DNA of 46,327 bases from contig JAJZLQ010000010.1 in NCBI GenBank assembly GCA_021850605.1, positions 1-46,327 of the forward strand, in the 5' to 3' direction. The position numbers were made by a program, and so were the translations under genes. A model generated the notes under the pieces. It was given only the letters and a program-made list of their open reading frames with translations. It made no database searches and was not told the DNA's origin. Of this stretch, positions 18,159 through 27,704 are shown piece after piece (positions within the stretch are counted from its first letter, which is position 1; the number at the start of each line of letters is the position of its first letter). Source of the DNA: Actinomycetes bacterium. GTDB taxonomy: Bacteria; Actinomycetota; Acidimicrobiia; Acidimicrobiales; Acidimicrobiaceae.

Positions 18159-18512
18159 TTGCCCGCATCTTCCTTCGAAGGCTCCCTGATGAGTCCGCCC
18201 ATCGAGGATCTCCTCGACAAAGTTGACTCGAAGTACTCTCTGGTGACCCTGGGGGCTCGTCGTGCCCGGCAGATCAACGCCTATCTCTCGCATCTGGGTC
18301 ACAACTTTGGCTCGATAGTCCCGCCGCAGATCGAGTCGATTTCCAAGAAGCCGCTTTCCGTTGCCTTTGAGGAGATCGCTCAAGGCATGGTCGAGCCTCG
18401 TATCGCCGAAGAGGCCGAGGTGGAGCTGGCTGAGGGCGAGACTGACTTCGACATCGAGGCCGAACTCGACCTTGGCGACCTCGACCTGGGCGGCGATACC
18501 CCGCAGGACTGA
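18159..18512 (+). CDS. rpoZ: RNA polymerase omega subunit
   Basis: A 117-residue subunit that helps assemble and stabilise beta'. The conserved core is PPIEDLLDKVDSKYSLVTLGARRARQINAYL; the Ala-Arg-Arg-Ala-Arg-Gln-Ile segment is the family hallmark. The last ~30 residues are strongly acidic (EEAEVELAEGETDFDIEAEL, then DLGDLDLGGD), longer than in E. coli and common in Actinobacteria. TTG with GTGAGG seven bases upstream is preferred; an ATG ten codons later is the alternative. Confidence 0.9.
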   Translation: MPASSFEGSLMSPPIEDLLDKVDSKYSLVTLGARRARQINAYLSHLGHNFGSIVPPQIESISKKPLSVAFEEIAQGMVEPRIAEEAEVELAEGETDFDIEAELDLGDLDLGGDTPQD

Positions 18513-18538
18513 GTCCTCCCAGGTACACGTGGAATCGC

Positions 18539-18544
18539 TAGCCT
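18539..18544 (+). promoter_or_regulatory. -10 element of a probable leaderless coaBC promoter
   Basis: TAGCCT stands seven bases before the coaBC ATG in the 39-bp gap after rpoZ. No ribosome-binding site lies between. The same hexamer and spacing occur at mog. Confidence 0.5.
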
Positions 18545-18551
18545 TGATCCC

Positions 18552-19796
18552 ATGAGCGCCGCCAGCCTTCCCTTAGCCGGTAAGCACGTCGTACTTGGCG
18601 TGTCCGGGGGCATCGCCGCCTATAAGGCCGTTGAGTTGCTTCGGCGCCTCATGGACCTCGGAGCCGAGGTGACCCCCGTGCTCACGGCATCAGCCCTTGA
18701 GTTCGTGGGGGCGCCTACGTTCAGGGCGCTTTCGGGCCGTCACCCTCTCACGGATCTTTTCCGGGCGGAGGAGCCCATTCCCCATACCCGCCTCGGTCAA
18801 GGGGCGGACCTGGTCCTGGTGGCTCCGGCCACGGCGAACCTGCTCGCCAAGTTTGCGGCGGGAATTGCCGACGATGCGCTGACAACCACGTTGGTGGCAA
18901 CCTCCGCGCCAGTGGTACTGGCGGCCGCGATGCATACGGAGATGTGGCTGCACCCGGCCGTGAAAGCCAATGTTGCCACGATCCGTTCCCGGGGTTTCCG
19001 GGTTATCGACCCTGAGCGGGGCCGGCTCGCCGGAGGGGACATCGGATACGGCCGGCTGGCCGAGCCTGACGTCGTGATCGAGGCCGTCCTCGAGGAGCTC
19101 GGTACAAACCGGAAACCTCTTCTCGGACGCTATGTCCTGGTGACCGCGGGGGGAACGCGCGAGGCCATCGATCCGGTTCGCTATATCGGCAACCGCTCGA
19201 GCGGCAAGCAGGGGATTGCCGTCGCACAGGAGGCCGCACGGCTGGGTGCGACGGGTGCGCTGGTCACCACGGTCACCACTCCGCCGATACAAGGCTTCGA
19301 AGTGGTAGCGGTGGAAAGCGCCCGTGAGATGCGCGATGCCGTGATGGGGCGGCTTGAGCAGGTGGACGCATTGGTCATGTGCGCAGCGGTAGCCGACTTC
19401 CGTCCGGCCGAGGTGGCTGATCAGAAGATCAAACGTGACAGGGGGATCCCGGAGGTGAAGCTCGTCGCCAACCCGGACATACTTTTGGAGGCCACGGGCG
19501 CTTTGCGTCGCAGCCGCCCGGAAGCGGTGGTCGTCGGCTTCGCGGCCGAGACCGTCGACGCGCTCGGCCATGGTGAGGAGAAGCTGGCGCGAAAGGGCGT
19601 CGACATCATGGTGGTCAACGACGTCACCGAGCCGGGTGCGGGATTTGGCACCGATACCAACTCGGTGTGGCTGATATCCAGAGACGGTACTCGGTCGCGT
19701 ATCGAACTCGCAGCCAAGCGCGAAGTGGCCGCCGCGCTGCTGGAGAAGGCCTTTGCGCTGGAGGGTGAGCCGCGCGGCGAAACGTGGGCGAACTAG
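18552..19796 (+). CDS. coaBC: bifunctional PPC decarboxylase / phosphopantothenate-cysteine ligase
   Basis: A 414-residue fusion catalysing two steps of coenzyme A synthesis. The N-terminal flavoprotein decarboxylase (1-~180) shows VVLGVSGGIAAYKAVELLRRL, the His-containing PHTRLGQGADLVLVAPATANLLAKFA and the AMHTEMW substrate loop. The C-terminal ligase (~190-414) shows VLVTAGGTREAIDPVRYIGNRSSGKQG, CAAVADFRP and KIKRD. Full length, with both catalytic halves intact. Confidence 0.96.
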   Translation: MSAASLPLAGKHVVLGVSGGIAAYKAVELLRRLMDLGAEVTPVLTASALEFVGAPTFRALSGRHPLTDLFRAEEPIPHTRLGQGADLVLVAPATANLLAKFAAGIADDALTTTLVATSAPVVLAAAMHTEMWLHPAVKANVATIRSRGFRVIDPERGRLAGGDIGYGRLAEPDVVIEAVLEELGTNRKPLLGRYVLVTAGGTREAIDPVRYIGNRSSGKQGIAVAQEAARLGATGALVTTVTTPPIQGFEVVAVESAREMRDAVMGRLEQVDALVMCAAVADFRPAEVADQKIKRDRGIPEVKLVANPDILLEATGALRRSRPEAVVVGFAAETVDALGHGEEKLARKGVDIMVVNDVTEPGAGFGTDTNSVWLISRDGTRSRIELAAKREVAAALLEKAFALEGEPRGETWAN

Positions 19797-19855
19797 TCTT
19801 TTAGGGGCCACTTGGAGCGCTCTTGCTCGAAAAAGCGCGCCGTCCAACCAATCTG

Positions 19856-21067
19856 ATGAGCTTGGAGCTGACATTGTCGAACCGCTACACCTTCACGTCG
19901 GAGTCGGTGACCGAGGGACATCCAGACAAGATGGCCGACCAAATCTCCGACTCGGTGCTTGACGCGATTCTCGAGCAGGATCCGCTGGGACGAGTGGCTT
20001 GCGAGACCCTCCTCACCACTGGTCTGGTGGTGGTGGCGGGTGAGATCTCGACCACCAGCTATGTCGACATTCCCCGGCTGGTCCGCAACACGATCTGTGA
20101 AATCGGCTACGACAACGAAAGCTACGGATTCGACGGCAACACCTGTGGCGTGATCGTCTCCATCGACGAGCAGAGTCCGGATATAGCCGAAGGTGTCTCG
20201 ACCGCGTTGGAGAACCGTGGCAGGGGTGGTGCCGACGAGCTCGACTCACTCGGGGCGGGCGACCAGGGCATGATGTTCGGCTATGCCTGTGACGAGACCC
20301 CGGATCTCATGCCGCTACCGATCTGGCTCGCGCATCGCCTCTCCCAGCGCCTCTCCCAGGTTCGCCGTGCCGGTGTACTGCCCTACCTGCGCCCCGACGG
20401 CAAGACCCAGGTGACGATCGAATACGAGGGGAATCGGCCGGTGCGTCTGTCCACCGTGCTCATATCCACCCAGCATCAGCCTGGCATCGACCTAAATACT
20501 CTCCTACTTCCCGACCTACGCGAATCGGTCATCATGCCCATGATTCCCGAGGGACTGGATGCCAAGGGGCTGCGGATACTGGCCAACCCCACGGGTCGCT
20601 TCGAGATCGGCGGACCGCACGCCGATACCGGCCTCACCGGCCGGAAGATCATTGTCGACACCTACGGCGGCTCGGCCAGGCATGGAGGCGGAGCCTTTTC
20701 GGGGAAGGACCCGTCCAAGGTGGACCGTTCAGCGGCCTATGCCGCGCGGTGGGTCGCCAAGCACGTGGTTGCGTCAGGTGCGGCGAGTCGATGCGAGGTT
20801 CAGGTCGCCTACGCGATCGGAGTCGCACGCCCCGTGTCGCTGATGGTCGAGACGTTCGGCACCGAGCAGGTCGACCCGGAACGGATTGCCAAGGCTATCG
20901 CGGAGGTCTTCGACCTGCGCCCTGCGGCCATCATCGCCGAACTCGACCTGCGTCGTCCCATCTACCGGCGGACCGCGGCCTATGGCCACTTCGGCCGTTC
21001 CGAGAAGGGCTTCACCTGGGAGGAGCTCTCCAAGCTCGATGAGTTCGAAAGAGCGCTTGGAAAGTAG
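19856..21067 (+). CDS. metK: S-adenosylmethionine synthetase
   Basis: A 403-residue enzyme making SAM from methionine and [30 protein letters not shown] begins the family. [16 protein letters not shown] is the hexapeptide-type signature, [41 protein letters not shown] is the P-loop-like motif, and [10 protein letters not shown] follows. The ATG is used; an in-frame TTG lies 11 codons upstream. The 59-bp gap before it is too short for a SAM riboswitch. Confidence 0.97.
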   Translation: MSLELTLSNRYTFTSESVTEGHPDKMADQISDSVLDAILEQDPLGRVACETLLTTGLVVVAGEISTTSYVDIPRLVRNTICEIGYDNESYGFDGNTCGVIVSIDEQSPDIAEGVSTALENRGRGGADELDSLGAGDQGMMFGYACDETPDLMPLPIWLAHRLSQRLSQVRRAGVLPYLRPDGKTQVTIEYEGNRPVRLSTVLISTQHQPGIDLNTLLLPDLRESVIMPMIPEGLDAKGLRILANPTGRFEIGGPHADTGLTGRKIIVDTYGGSARHGGGAFSGKDPSKVDRSAAYAARWVAKHVVASGAASRCEVQVAYAIGVARPVSLMVETFGTEQVDPERIAKAIAEVFDLRPAAIIAELDLRRPIYRRTAAYGHFGRSEKGFTWEELSKLDEFERALGK

Positions 21068-22925
21068 CGCAGGGGCTCCGGCCCTTGTCGGCGTCACCAT
21101 CGACGCAGTCGGGCTCGACCGGGAGTTCTCCTACATCGTTCCCGAGGATCTCGCCGGGAAGCTGGCAACCGGCTCGCCGGTGATTGTCAGCGTCCAGGGC
21201 CGCAAGCGCCGAGGATGGGTGACAAGCTTCGATGCGGCGCCCGCTCCCGGGAGGCTTCTGCCTGTATCCGGCCTAGACGATTATCCGCTACCGCCGGAGC
21301 TGTACTCACTTTGTGTGGCGGCCGCTTGGCGTTACGCCTCCTCGGCTGTGCACTTCCTCAAGCACGCCCGCTCGGCGGCCCATGGATTGCCTGCCGGCCT
21401 GCTGGGGCCGTCCTCCGCCGGCGTCGGCTCCAGCCATCGATACCTGAGGCTGTCGCCCTGTGATTCGACGCTGGAGGTGGTTGCGGGGATGGTGACCTCG
21501 GCCGCCGGTGCCGGCCACCGTTCACTGGTTTTGACCGGTACGGAGATCGAGGCCACCGCCTTGGCCAAGGGATTGGCCGGCAAGGGGGTGTCTGTGACCC
21601 TGTTGTCGCGCGTACTTCCCAAGTACAAGCGCGAGGCCCGTGTCGAGGCGGAGTGCGTGGTTGCAACGCGCCTAGGGGTTTTTGCCCCGCTGGCGCGCCT
21701 GGGGCTGATCGTGGTGGTGGACCCCGAGGACAAGGCACATCGCAACCAAGGTGAACCGACTTGGCGCACCTCGGTGGTTGCCGCCGAGCGGGCCCGCATC
21801 GCTCAAATTGCCGCGGTCATGGTGTCGGGATATCCGAGCCCCGAGAACGCCCATAACGCCAAAGTCATGAGGCCGAGGGACGAATCCGGTTGCTGGCCGG
21901 TGGCGGAGGTGGTGGAGCTGGACGGGCGGCCGGAGGCGCTGGTGACGGCGGAACTTGCCGCTTGGGTGCGCACTCTCCTGCGCGAGGCGACCCCGGCTGC
22001 GCCGGTGGCGCTCCTGCTGAACCGCAAGGGGAAGGTGAACCGCTATGTCTGTCGCAAGTGCCGGACACCGGTCACCTGCGAACGCTGCGGAGCGATCATG
22101 GCCGCCGGCCCGCCTTATGCCGAGCCGGGAAGTGACATTCCCGCCTCCCCTCTGCATCACTACGCCTTCGCCACCGAGTCCGGGAGGCGGGGCTTCGATG
22201 CCCTGTTCGCCAGAGGGCTGGAGTGCCCGCGTTGCGGGCACAAGACTCCGGCGGCCTGCGGTAACTGCAAGTCGACCTCAATCGCCCCCGTCTCGGTTGG
22301 AACCGGGCGCATCGCCGACGAGCTTCGCGCCTCGCTAGGTCTTTCGGCGGAGTTGGCCGACGACTCGACGCCGGCCGGGTTTGAGGCCGCCAGCGGCCTG
22401 GTGGTGGCGACCGAAGCCGCATTGACGCGACTGAGGGCGGCGGTTGGGGTGGCCTTTGTCGATTTTGACCAGTATCACTTTTCCTCCAGTTTCGCCGCCA
22501 CCAATCGGATCTTTCGGGCCTGGTACAAGGCTTCGGTCCTTATCAGGGTGGCCTCAGCAGGAAGTACCCGACCCAGGCTGCTTCTGCAGACGCGGGAGCC
22601 TGGTTCGGAGATCGTCGCGCGCATTGCCGGACGAGACCCGGCGGGTCTGCTGGCGGCGGACGTGGCCGAGCGCCGGCGGCTTGATCTGCCCCCGTTCTCA
22701 GCCCTGGCGTTGCTGAGAACAGACGATGCCCGGCTTTACCGCGCCCGCCTCGCCCAGCTGGCCTCCGAGGCCGGGGGGTCGGCCGCCGAGGTCAATCTCG
22801 TGGCGCTCTCCGACGATCGGCTACTGGCCAGGGCCCGTGACCACGAGGCGCTGCTCGCCTGCCTGGCCCTTCGACGCAAGGTGGGATTGCCAGCCTTGGT
22901 GCACGTGGATCCGGAGGAGCTGTAA
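21039..22925 (+). CDS. priA: degenerate PriA (replication restart protein without helicase motifs)
   Basis: A 628-residue PriA relative. The 3'-DNA-binding region ([45 protein letters not shown]) is recognisable. So is the zinc-binding region, with CxxC pairs near residues 337-350 and 394-410 ([26 protein letters not shown]). The helicase core is eroded. The Walker A GxTGSGKT is replaced by [13 protein letters not shown], and the DEEH box reads [12 protein letters not shown]. Actinobacterial PriA proteins are known for this loss, so it probably acts structurally. It overlaps metK by 29 bp, with GGAGGAG upstream of the ATG. Confidence 0.85.
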   Translation: MSSKERLESSAGAPALVGVTIDAVGLDREFSYIVPEDLAGKLATGSPVIVSVQGRKRRGWVTSFDAAPAPGRLLPVSGLDDYPLPPELYSLCVAAAWRYASSAVHFLKHARSAAHGLPAGLLGPSSAGVGSSHRYLRLSPCDSTLEVVAGMVTSAAGAGHRSLVLTGTEIEATALAKGLAGKGVSVTLLSRVLPKYKREARVEAECVVATRLGVFAPLARLGLIVVVDPEDKAHRNQGEPTWRTSVVAAERARIAQIAAVMVSGYPSPENAHNAKVMRPRDESGCWPVAEVVELDGRPEALVTAELAAWVRTLLREATPAAPVALLLNRKGKVNRYVCRKCRTPVTCERCGAIMAAGPPYAEPGSDIPASPLHHYAFATESGRRGFDALFARGLECPRCGHKTPAACGNCKSTSIAPVSVGTGRIADELRASLGLSAELADDSTPAGFEAASGLVVATEAALTRLRAAVGVAFVDFDQYHFSSSFAATNRIFRAWYKASVLIRVASAGSTRPRLLLQTREPGSEIVARIAGRDPAGLLAADVAERRRLDLPPFSALALLRTDDARLYRARLAQLASEAGGSAAEVNLVALSDDRLLARARDHEALLACLALRRKVGLPALVHVDPEEL

Positions 22926-22938
22926 GGGCGGCGGCGCG

Positions 22939-23775
22939 TCAGATCGGAAGCGGGTGGGCGTTACGTACCGCGTCGGAAATGGCGCCGAGTTCGCGCATCA
23001 CCTCATGGAGGCCCCCTTGGCCCAGGGCGTCGACGGCGTGGGCCGACAGTTCGTCAGTGGCCGCCTCTATTCTGGCTTTCAGATTCACCCCCGCGGCAGT
23101 CAGGGCTGTGCCATCGGTGGTTACCAGGCCTCGAGAGGCCAGGTCCGCCGCGCCTGCAGCCCAATCCTCTTCGCGGTATCCGCGCGACCGGGTCAGGAAC
23201 TCCTTGGATGCCCGGCCGTCGAGGTGGTGAACGATGTTGGCCTCCATCGAGTTCAAATTGTTGCCGGCAAGCAGGGCCATGTGGGTGTCCCCGCGGTGTT
23301 CGCGGAATAGGGTCAGTATCTGCCACAGGCGCACGGCGGGGTCATCGACGAGATTGACCGATAGGTGCCCGCCGAAGAGGGGGTGACCCGCAATCGGCAG
23401 TGTCGTCGCCACCGACTCGAGCGCGCTGCAGAGGCGTTGTAGCCTGCTCGCGTCTTCGTCGGTCAGCGCAGTGGTCATCATGGCCCCCACTGCCGTTAGG
23501 CGGGCCTCGGTGACCTGCTCCGGAGTGGCAAGCTCCCAGGCCAGGGGTATCGAACGCGCCACCAGCCCGGGAGCGAAGGAGTAGAAGGTCGCCGCCACAA
23601 CTTCTGCGCCAACCCTGCCCATGGGCGCGGAGCGGGAGGCGAAGTATCCCATCCACCCGGGCTTGAGCCCTACATCGGCGTAGGCGTCCTGAGCGGCGTG
23701 AACAAAATAGATGGCCGAGTGGACCGGCTCGTATGCCTGATAAAAGGCTCTTGACAGTTCCGCCCTTGTTGCCAA
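22939..23775 (-). CDS. SCO6745-family protein (possible HTH)
   Basis: A 278-residue, mostly helical soluble protein matching the actinobacterial SCO6745 family. Typical segments are AYEPVHSAIYFVHAAQDAYADVGLKPGWMGYFASRSAPMG, VAATFYSFAPGLVARSIPLAW and LRG-like HPLFGGHL. A C-terminal winged-helix-like part follows (EEDWAAGAADLASRGLVTTDGTALTAAG). Function unknown. I chose TTG 23775, with a G-rich ribosome-binding site eight bases upstream. The open frame extends far upstream but there it only mirrors def and fmt. Convergent with priA (13-bp gap) and divergent from def. Confidence 0.72.
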   Translation of the reverse strand: MATRAELSRAFYQAYEPVHSAIYFVHAAQDAYADVGLKPGWMGYFASRSAPMGRVGAEVVAATFYSFAPGLVARSIPLAWELATPEQVTEARLTAVGAMMTTALTDEDASRLQRLCSALESVATTLPIAGHPLFGGHLSVNLVDDPAVRLWQILTLFREHRGDTHMALLAGNNLNSMEANIVHHLDGRASKEFLTRSRGYREEDWAAGAADLASRGLVTTDGTALTAAGVNLKARIEAATDELSAHAVDALGQGGLHEVMRELGAISDAVRNAHPLPI

Positions 23776-23829
23776 CGGGTCAACCCCCTTCGTGTCGCTG
23801 CCGCAGCGTGCTCCCCTCGGGCGAGAGCG

Positions 23830-23835
23830 TATCCT
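23830..23835 (+). promoter_or_regulatory. -10 element for def operon
   Basis: TATCCT lies in the divergent gap between the SCO6745-family gene and def. Transcription would start near 23842, leaving a short leader containing GGAG (23846-23849). Confidence 0.4.
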
Positions 23836-23859
23836 CACGATTACGGAGCAGTGCGAATT

Positions 23860-24366
23860 ATGCTTTGTTGCGTGTCCCAGTATCCCATCCGCATCTACGG
23901 TGATCCGGTCCTGAAGCAACCTACTCAGGTCGTGGACGAGATCGACGCATCCGTCGCCAAGTTGGCGGCTGACATGATCGAGGTCATGCACAAGGCGCCA
24001 GGGGTGGGCTTGGCGGCAAACCAGATCGGGATAGCCAAGCGGATGTTCGTCTACGACATCGGCACAGGCGCCAAGGTCGTCGTCAATCCGGAGATCACCG
24101 AGACCGACGGACAGTGGACCTACGAGGAAGGCTGTCTCTCGGTTCCGGGACTTTACTGGCCCATCGTTCGCCCCAAGCATGTCCACCTCGAGGGAGTGGA
24201 CCTCGATGGGAATCGCATCTCGGTCGAGGCGGAGGATCTCGAGGCCCGCGTCTTCCAGCACGAGCTGGACCACCTCAATGGGGTGCTTCTGGTTCAGCGC
24301 CTGGACGAGGACCAGTTGCGCGAGGCCAAGCGTGAGCTTCGCCGCATCGCGGTCGGGAGGCGGTAG
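23860..24366 (+). CDS. def: peptide deformylase
   Basis: About 168 residues; removes the N-formyl group from new proteins. All three family motifs are present: GVGLAANQIG, EGCLSVPG (metal Cys) and QHELDHLNG (HExxH metal site). Three starts are possible: GTG 23851, ATG 23860 (ten bases after GGAG) and GTG 23872, which gives MSQYPIRIYGDPVL. It is followed after six bases by fmt, its usual partner. Confidence 0.96.
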   Translation: MLCCVSQYPIRIYGDPVLKQPTQVVDEIDASVAKLAADMIEVMHKAPGVGLAANQIGIAKRMFVYDIGTGAKVVVNPEITETDGQWTYEEGCLSVPGLYWPIVRPKHVHLEGVDLDGNRISVEAEDLEARVFQHELDHLNGVLLVQRLDEDQLREAKRELRRIAVGRR

Positions 24367-24372
24367 GCCTCC

Positions 24373-25293
24373 TTGGACGGGCGCTTTCCCGGCTTGCCGG
24401 CAAAGCCCAGGACCGCCTTTTTCGGCTCCCCGGCCGTCGCGGCCCAGGTGCTGGAACGCATGGTTGCCGAGGGCCTGGGCCCGGCGGTGGTGGTTACCAA
24501 CGTCGACAAGCGTCGGACGCGGCGTGGCCCTGCGGAGCCGACTCCGGTGGCTCGGGTTGCCGCGGATCATGGAATCCCAGTGCTTCACGACCCCGCCGAC
24601 CTGGTGGGCCAGGGTTGTCACCTCGGCGTAGTCGTCGCATACGGGCGCATTCTCCGGCCTTCCACCCTCGAGCTCTTCCCCCTGGTGAACATCCACTTTT
24701 CACTGCTACCGCGTTGGCGTGGCGCTGCACCGGTGGAGCGGGCGATCCTGGCCGGGGACGAGGTCACCGGGGTGTGCCTGATGGCGGTTGATCAAGGTCT
24801 TGACGAGGGCGACGTATTCGCGGAGGCCCGAGTGCATATATACCCGCGCGAGACCGCCGAGGAGCTTCGCGGCCGGCTTGCGGCGCTAGGTGCCGCGATG
24901 CTTTGCGACGCCCTGGGCGTCGGCGGCCCCGCCTTTGTGGCTCCACGCCCACAGGTGGGCGACATCACTTATGCCAAGAAACTGACCACGGACGACCTGC
25001 GTATCGACTTTCATGCCTCGGCTGAGGCGGCGGCGAGGCAGGTGCGTGTGGGCGGAGCCTGGTGTATGACTGGCCCCAAACGTCTAAAGATCCTCGATGC
25101 CGAGGCTGAGGCCGATGTCGCCGCAAACGAAGGCGCGGCCCTGGCGCCAGGGGAGATGATGGGCGAGAGGGTGGCATGCTCGCCAGGGCTGCTGCGGCTT
25201 TTGTCGGTACAGCCCGAGGGCGGGCGCCCAATGCCGACAGCCGACTGGTTGCGGGGGCGAGCGCGCGAGGGTGCGGCCCCGGTCCTTGGCTAG
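24373..25293 (+). CDS. fmt: methionyl-tRNA formyltransferase
   Basis: A 306-residue enzyme that formylates initiator Met-tRNA. TAFFGSPAVAAQVLERM opens the Rossmann domain. NIHFSLLPRWRGAAPVERAILAGDEVTGV holds the catalytic Asn-His and folate-binding region, and VDQGLDEGDVFAE follows. The C-terminal OB-like domain (~200-306) has YAKKLTTDDLRIDF. The start is TTG, six bases after def, with a weak ribosome-binding site. The basic substrate loop (NVDKRRTRRGPAEPTPVARVA) is compressed but recognisable. Confidence 0.94.
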   Translation: MDGRFPGLPAKPRTAFFGSPAVAAQVLERMVAEGLGPAVVVTNVDKRRTRRGPAEPTPVARVAADHGIPVLHDPADLVGQGCHLGVVVAYGRILRPSTLELFPLVNIHFSLLPRWRGAAPVERAILAGDEVTGVCLMAVDQGLDEGDVFAEARVHIYPRETAEELRGRLAALGAAMLCDALGVGGPAFVAPRPQVGDITYAKKLTTDDLRIDFHASAEAAARQVRVGGAWCMTGPKRLKILDAEAEADVAANEGAALAPGEMMGERVACSPGLLRLLSVQPEGGRPMPTADWLRGRAREGAAPVLG

Positions 25294-25360
25294 GTGGTTT
25301 GGGCGCCGCTTGGATTATGGGCCGCCGGGTGCGGCTCCGTAGGTGAAATTAGGAGGCACT

Positions 25361-25942
25361 TTGTTTACCGGGCTGGTACAGGAGGTCGGCACACTCGTCA
25401 CACGAGATGGGTCACGCTACGGCTTTCGCTGGCCCGGTGAGGCCTCCTTCGTGGTGGGGGAGTCGATCGCCGTCTCGGGGTGCTGCTTGACCGTGGTGGA
25501 CTCTTCCGCTGAGGTCTTCTATGCGGACCTTGTAGAGGAGACGCTGACCAAGACGTACCTTGGGCGTCTGGCGCTGGGATCCTCGGTAAACCTGGAGCGC
25601 CCGATGGCCGCCGGTGACGTATTCGGAGGCCATATGGTGCTCGGTCACGTGGATGGCATCGGGAGGGTGGTGTCGCCGGCGCCGCGCTTGCGCATCTCCC
25701 ACGCGCCCGAGTTCGACCTCTTTGTGGTGGACAAGGGCTCGGTTGCGATTGACGGGGTGAGCCTAACGGTGGCGGACCACGGCAAAGGGTGGGTGGAAGT
25801 TGCGATTATCCCACATACAGCTGAGGTAACTACACTAGGGGGGAAGAGACCAGGTGACGAAGTCAACCTCGAATTCGACGTTATCGCAAAGTACGTGGCC
25901 CGGATGATCGATGCGCGCCTGGGAGAGCCTGGAGGCAGTTAG
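25361..25942 (+). CDS. ribE: riboflavin synthase, alpha subunit type
   Basis: A 193-residue trimeric enzyme that dismutates two 6,7-dimethyl-8-ribityllumazines to riboflavin. It has two lumazine-binding repeats: FTGLVQEVGTL...VAVSGCCLTVVD, then GGHMVLGHVDGIGRV...VAIDGVSLTVAD. The start is TTG with AGGAGG five bases upstream, giving the canonical MFTGLVQE N-terminus; an upstream GTG would place the ribosome-binding site inside the gene. It follows fmt by 67 bp and precedes ribBA. Confidence 0.96.
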   Translation: MFTGLVQEVGTLVTRDGSRYGFRWPGEASFVVGESIAVSGCCLTVVDSSAEVFYADLVEETLTKTYLGRLALGSSVNLERPMAAGDVFGGHMVLGHVDGIGRVVSPAPRLRISHAPEFDLFVVDKGSVAIDGVSLTVADHGKGWVEVAIIPHTAEVTTLGGKRPGDEVNLEFDVIAKYVARMIDARLGEPGGS

Positions 25943-25968
25943 CCCCGGGACCATATGCGAGGAGCGAG

Positions 25969-27183
25969 ATGCCTTTAGCGGCGATTTCCGATGCCGTGGA
26001 TGCCATACGGCGCGGACAGATGGTGGTGGTCGTTGACGACGAGGACCGGGAAAACGAAGGCGACCTGATCATGGCGTCGGAGTTCGTCACCCCTGAGGCG
26101 ATCTCCTTCTACCTGGAACACACCTCCGGCTTGATCTGCATCGCTGTTACCGGCGATCGTCTGGACGAGCTGGACATCCCTCTGATGGTGCATGAGAATA
26201 CCGAGTCTCAGCGCACCGCTTTCACGGTGACGGTGGATGCGGCGCACGGAACGACGACCGGCATCTCGGCGGCCGACCGTGCGACCACGATTCGCACCCT
26301 GGTCGACCCGGAGGCGAAGCCGAGAGACCTGGCCCGGCCTGGGCACATCCTGCCTCTGCGCTACCGCGAAGGTGGGGTTCTCAAACGCCAGGGGCATACC
26401 GAGGCGAGTGTCGATCTGGCGAAGCTTGCCGGGCTGCAGCCTTCGGGAATCCTGTGTGAGATTGTGACCAAGGACAAGGTGTCCATGGCTCGTTTCGACG
26501 AGCTCGAGCGCTTCGCCAAGGAGCACGGGCTGCTTATGGTCTCGATAGCGGACCTGGTGCGCTATCGCCGCACCAAGGAGAAGCTCGTCCAGCGGGTGGA
26601 GGGCGCCTCGGCGAAGATTCCCACCACCTATGGCGACTTCACCGGAATCGTGTACCAGTCGGTCCTCGACTCAGAGAACCACTTCGCCCTGGTGATGGGG
26701 GAGATCGATCCTGACACGCCCACGCTGGTTCGTGTCCACTCCGAGTGTCTGACCGGCGACGTCTTCGGTTCGGAGCGTTGTGATTGTGGCCCGCAGCTGC
26801 AGGCGGCAATGCGCACCATCGCCGAAGAGGGTCTCGGGGTGATCGTCTACCTTCGTGGGCACGAAGGGCGCGGAATCGGTATTGCGCACAAGATTCGGGC
26901 GTATTCACTGCAGGAGAAGGGCCTGGATACCGTCGATGCCAACCTCGAGCTCGGGCTTCCCGTTGACTCGAGGGAGTATGGCATCGGCGCACAGATTCTC
27001 GTCGACCTAGGTGTCGGGAAGATGCGCCTGATGACAAACAATCCAGCCAAGTACGGTGGCTTGGCGGGTTTCGGGCTCGACATTGTCGAAAGAGTCCCCC
27101 TTAATATCGCCCCCAACCCCAACAACATTGCCTACCTGCGCACCAAGAAGGACCGGCTGGGCCACATTATCGATGGGCTCTGA
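25969..27183 (+). CDS. ribBA: bifunctional DHBP synthase / GTP cyclohydrolase II
   Basis: A 404-residue fusion that makes both precursors of the riboflavin pathway. The N-terminal DHBP synthase (~1-205) has [19 protein letters not shown] and the [14 protein letters not shown] motif. The C-terminal GTP cyclohydrolase II (~206-404) has [20 protein letters not shown] (three zinc Cys), [11 protein letters not shown] and LMTNNPAK. Both active sites look intact. GAGGAGCGAG precedes the ATG. Confidence 0.97.
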   Translation: MPLAAISDAVDAIRRGQMVVVVDDEDRENEGDLIMASEFVTPEAISFYLEHTSGLICIAVTGDRLDELDIPLMVHENTESQRTAFTVTVDAAHGTTTGISAADRATTIRTLVDPEAKPRDLARPGHILPLRYREGGVLKRQGHTEASVDLAKLAGLQPSGILCEIVTKDKVSMARFDELERFAKEHGLLMVSIADLVRYRRTKEKLVQRVEGASAKIPTTYGDFTGIVYQSVLDSENHFALVMGEIDPDTPTLVRVHSECLTGDVFGSERCDCGPQLQAAMRTIAEEGLGVIVYLRGHEGRGIGIAHKIRAYSLQEKGLDTVDANLELGLPVDSREYGIGAQILVDLGVGKMRLMTNNPAKYGGLAGFGLDIVERVPLNIAPNPNNIAYLRTKKDRLGHIIDGL

Positions 27184-27218
27184 CGCCCACCGGCGCGCGC
27201 CCGTGGCGTCACTCGCGG

Positions 27219-27224
27219 TAGTGT
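27219..27224 (+). promoter_or_regulatory. -10 element of a probable leaderless ribH promoter
   Basis: TAGTGT is six bases before the ribH ATG, with no Shine-Dalgarno between. It sits in the 47-bp gap after ribBA, so ribH may have its own start besides read-through. Confidence 0.5.
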
Positions 27225-27230
27225 CTAACC

Positions 27231-27704
27231 ATGGCCAAGACCTTCGCAGGTGTATATCAGCCCTTTCCGGGCCAGGTCCTCATAGTCGCCTCAAGATTCA
27301 ACGAGCTGGTCGTCGACCGCTTGGTTGAAGGAGCAAAGGATTGCCTGGTACGCCACGGTGTCGCGCCTGAGGCGATTGACCTTGCTTTTGTGCCGGGTGC
27401 CGCCGAGCTGCCACTGGCCGCCAAGGTTGGCGCGGAATCGGGGCGCTACGAGGCGGTGATCTGCCTCGGAGCCGTGATTCGCGGTGCGACCAGCCATTAT
27501 GATGTCGTGGTTTCCAATATGGCGAGCGGAATCCTTTCCTCAACGCTTGCCAGTGGGCTCCCGGTAATAATGGGTGTACTCACCACCGACACGATCGAGC
27601 AGGCCTTCGAACGTGCCGGGACAAAGGACGGGAACAAGGGCTTCGATGCGGCCATGGCCGCACTGGAGATGGTGTCCGTGCTCTCCCAGCTGGCCAAGGG
27701 TTAG
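27231..27704 (+). CDS. ribH: 6,7-dimethyl-8-ribityllumazine synthase
   Basis: A 157-residue subunit of the icosahedral or pentameric enzyme joining DHBP with the pyrimidine intermediate. Motifs are [49 protein letters not shown] (catalytic His in SHYD) and [23 protein letters not shown]. Its TAG stop interlocks with the TAA of the convergent ribD. Confidence 0.97.
   Translation: MAKTFAGVYQPFPGQVLIVASRFNELVVDRLVEGAKDCLVRHGVAPEAIDLAFVPGAAELPLAAKVGAESGRYEAVICLGAVIRGATSHYDVVVSNMASGILSSTLASGLPVIMGVLTTDTIEQAFERAGTKDGNKGFDAAMAALEMVSVLSQLAKG

Noticed and set aside
19797-19855. SAM riboswitch before metK
   Set aside because: The gap is 59 bp and shows no aptamer-like helices.
20886-21038. Longer N-terminus for PriA
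   Set aside because: It overlaps the conserved metK end in a shifted frame and has no PriA features.
22926-22938. Terminator between convergent priA and the SCO6745-family gene
   Set aside because: The gap is 13 bp and no hairpin with a T tract is present.
23776-24696. A 585-residue minus-strand reading including the SCO6745-family gene
   Set aside because: The upstream 300 residues run antisense to def and fmt and match no family; the true gene begins near 23775.
25294-25360. FMN riboswitch before ribE
   Set aside because: Only 67 bp are available, and the conserved FMN-aptamer sequences are absent.
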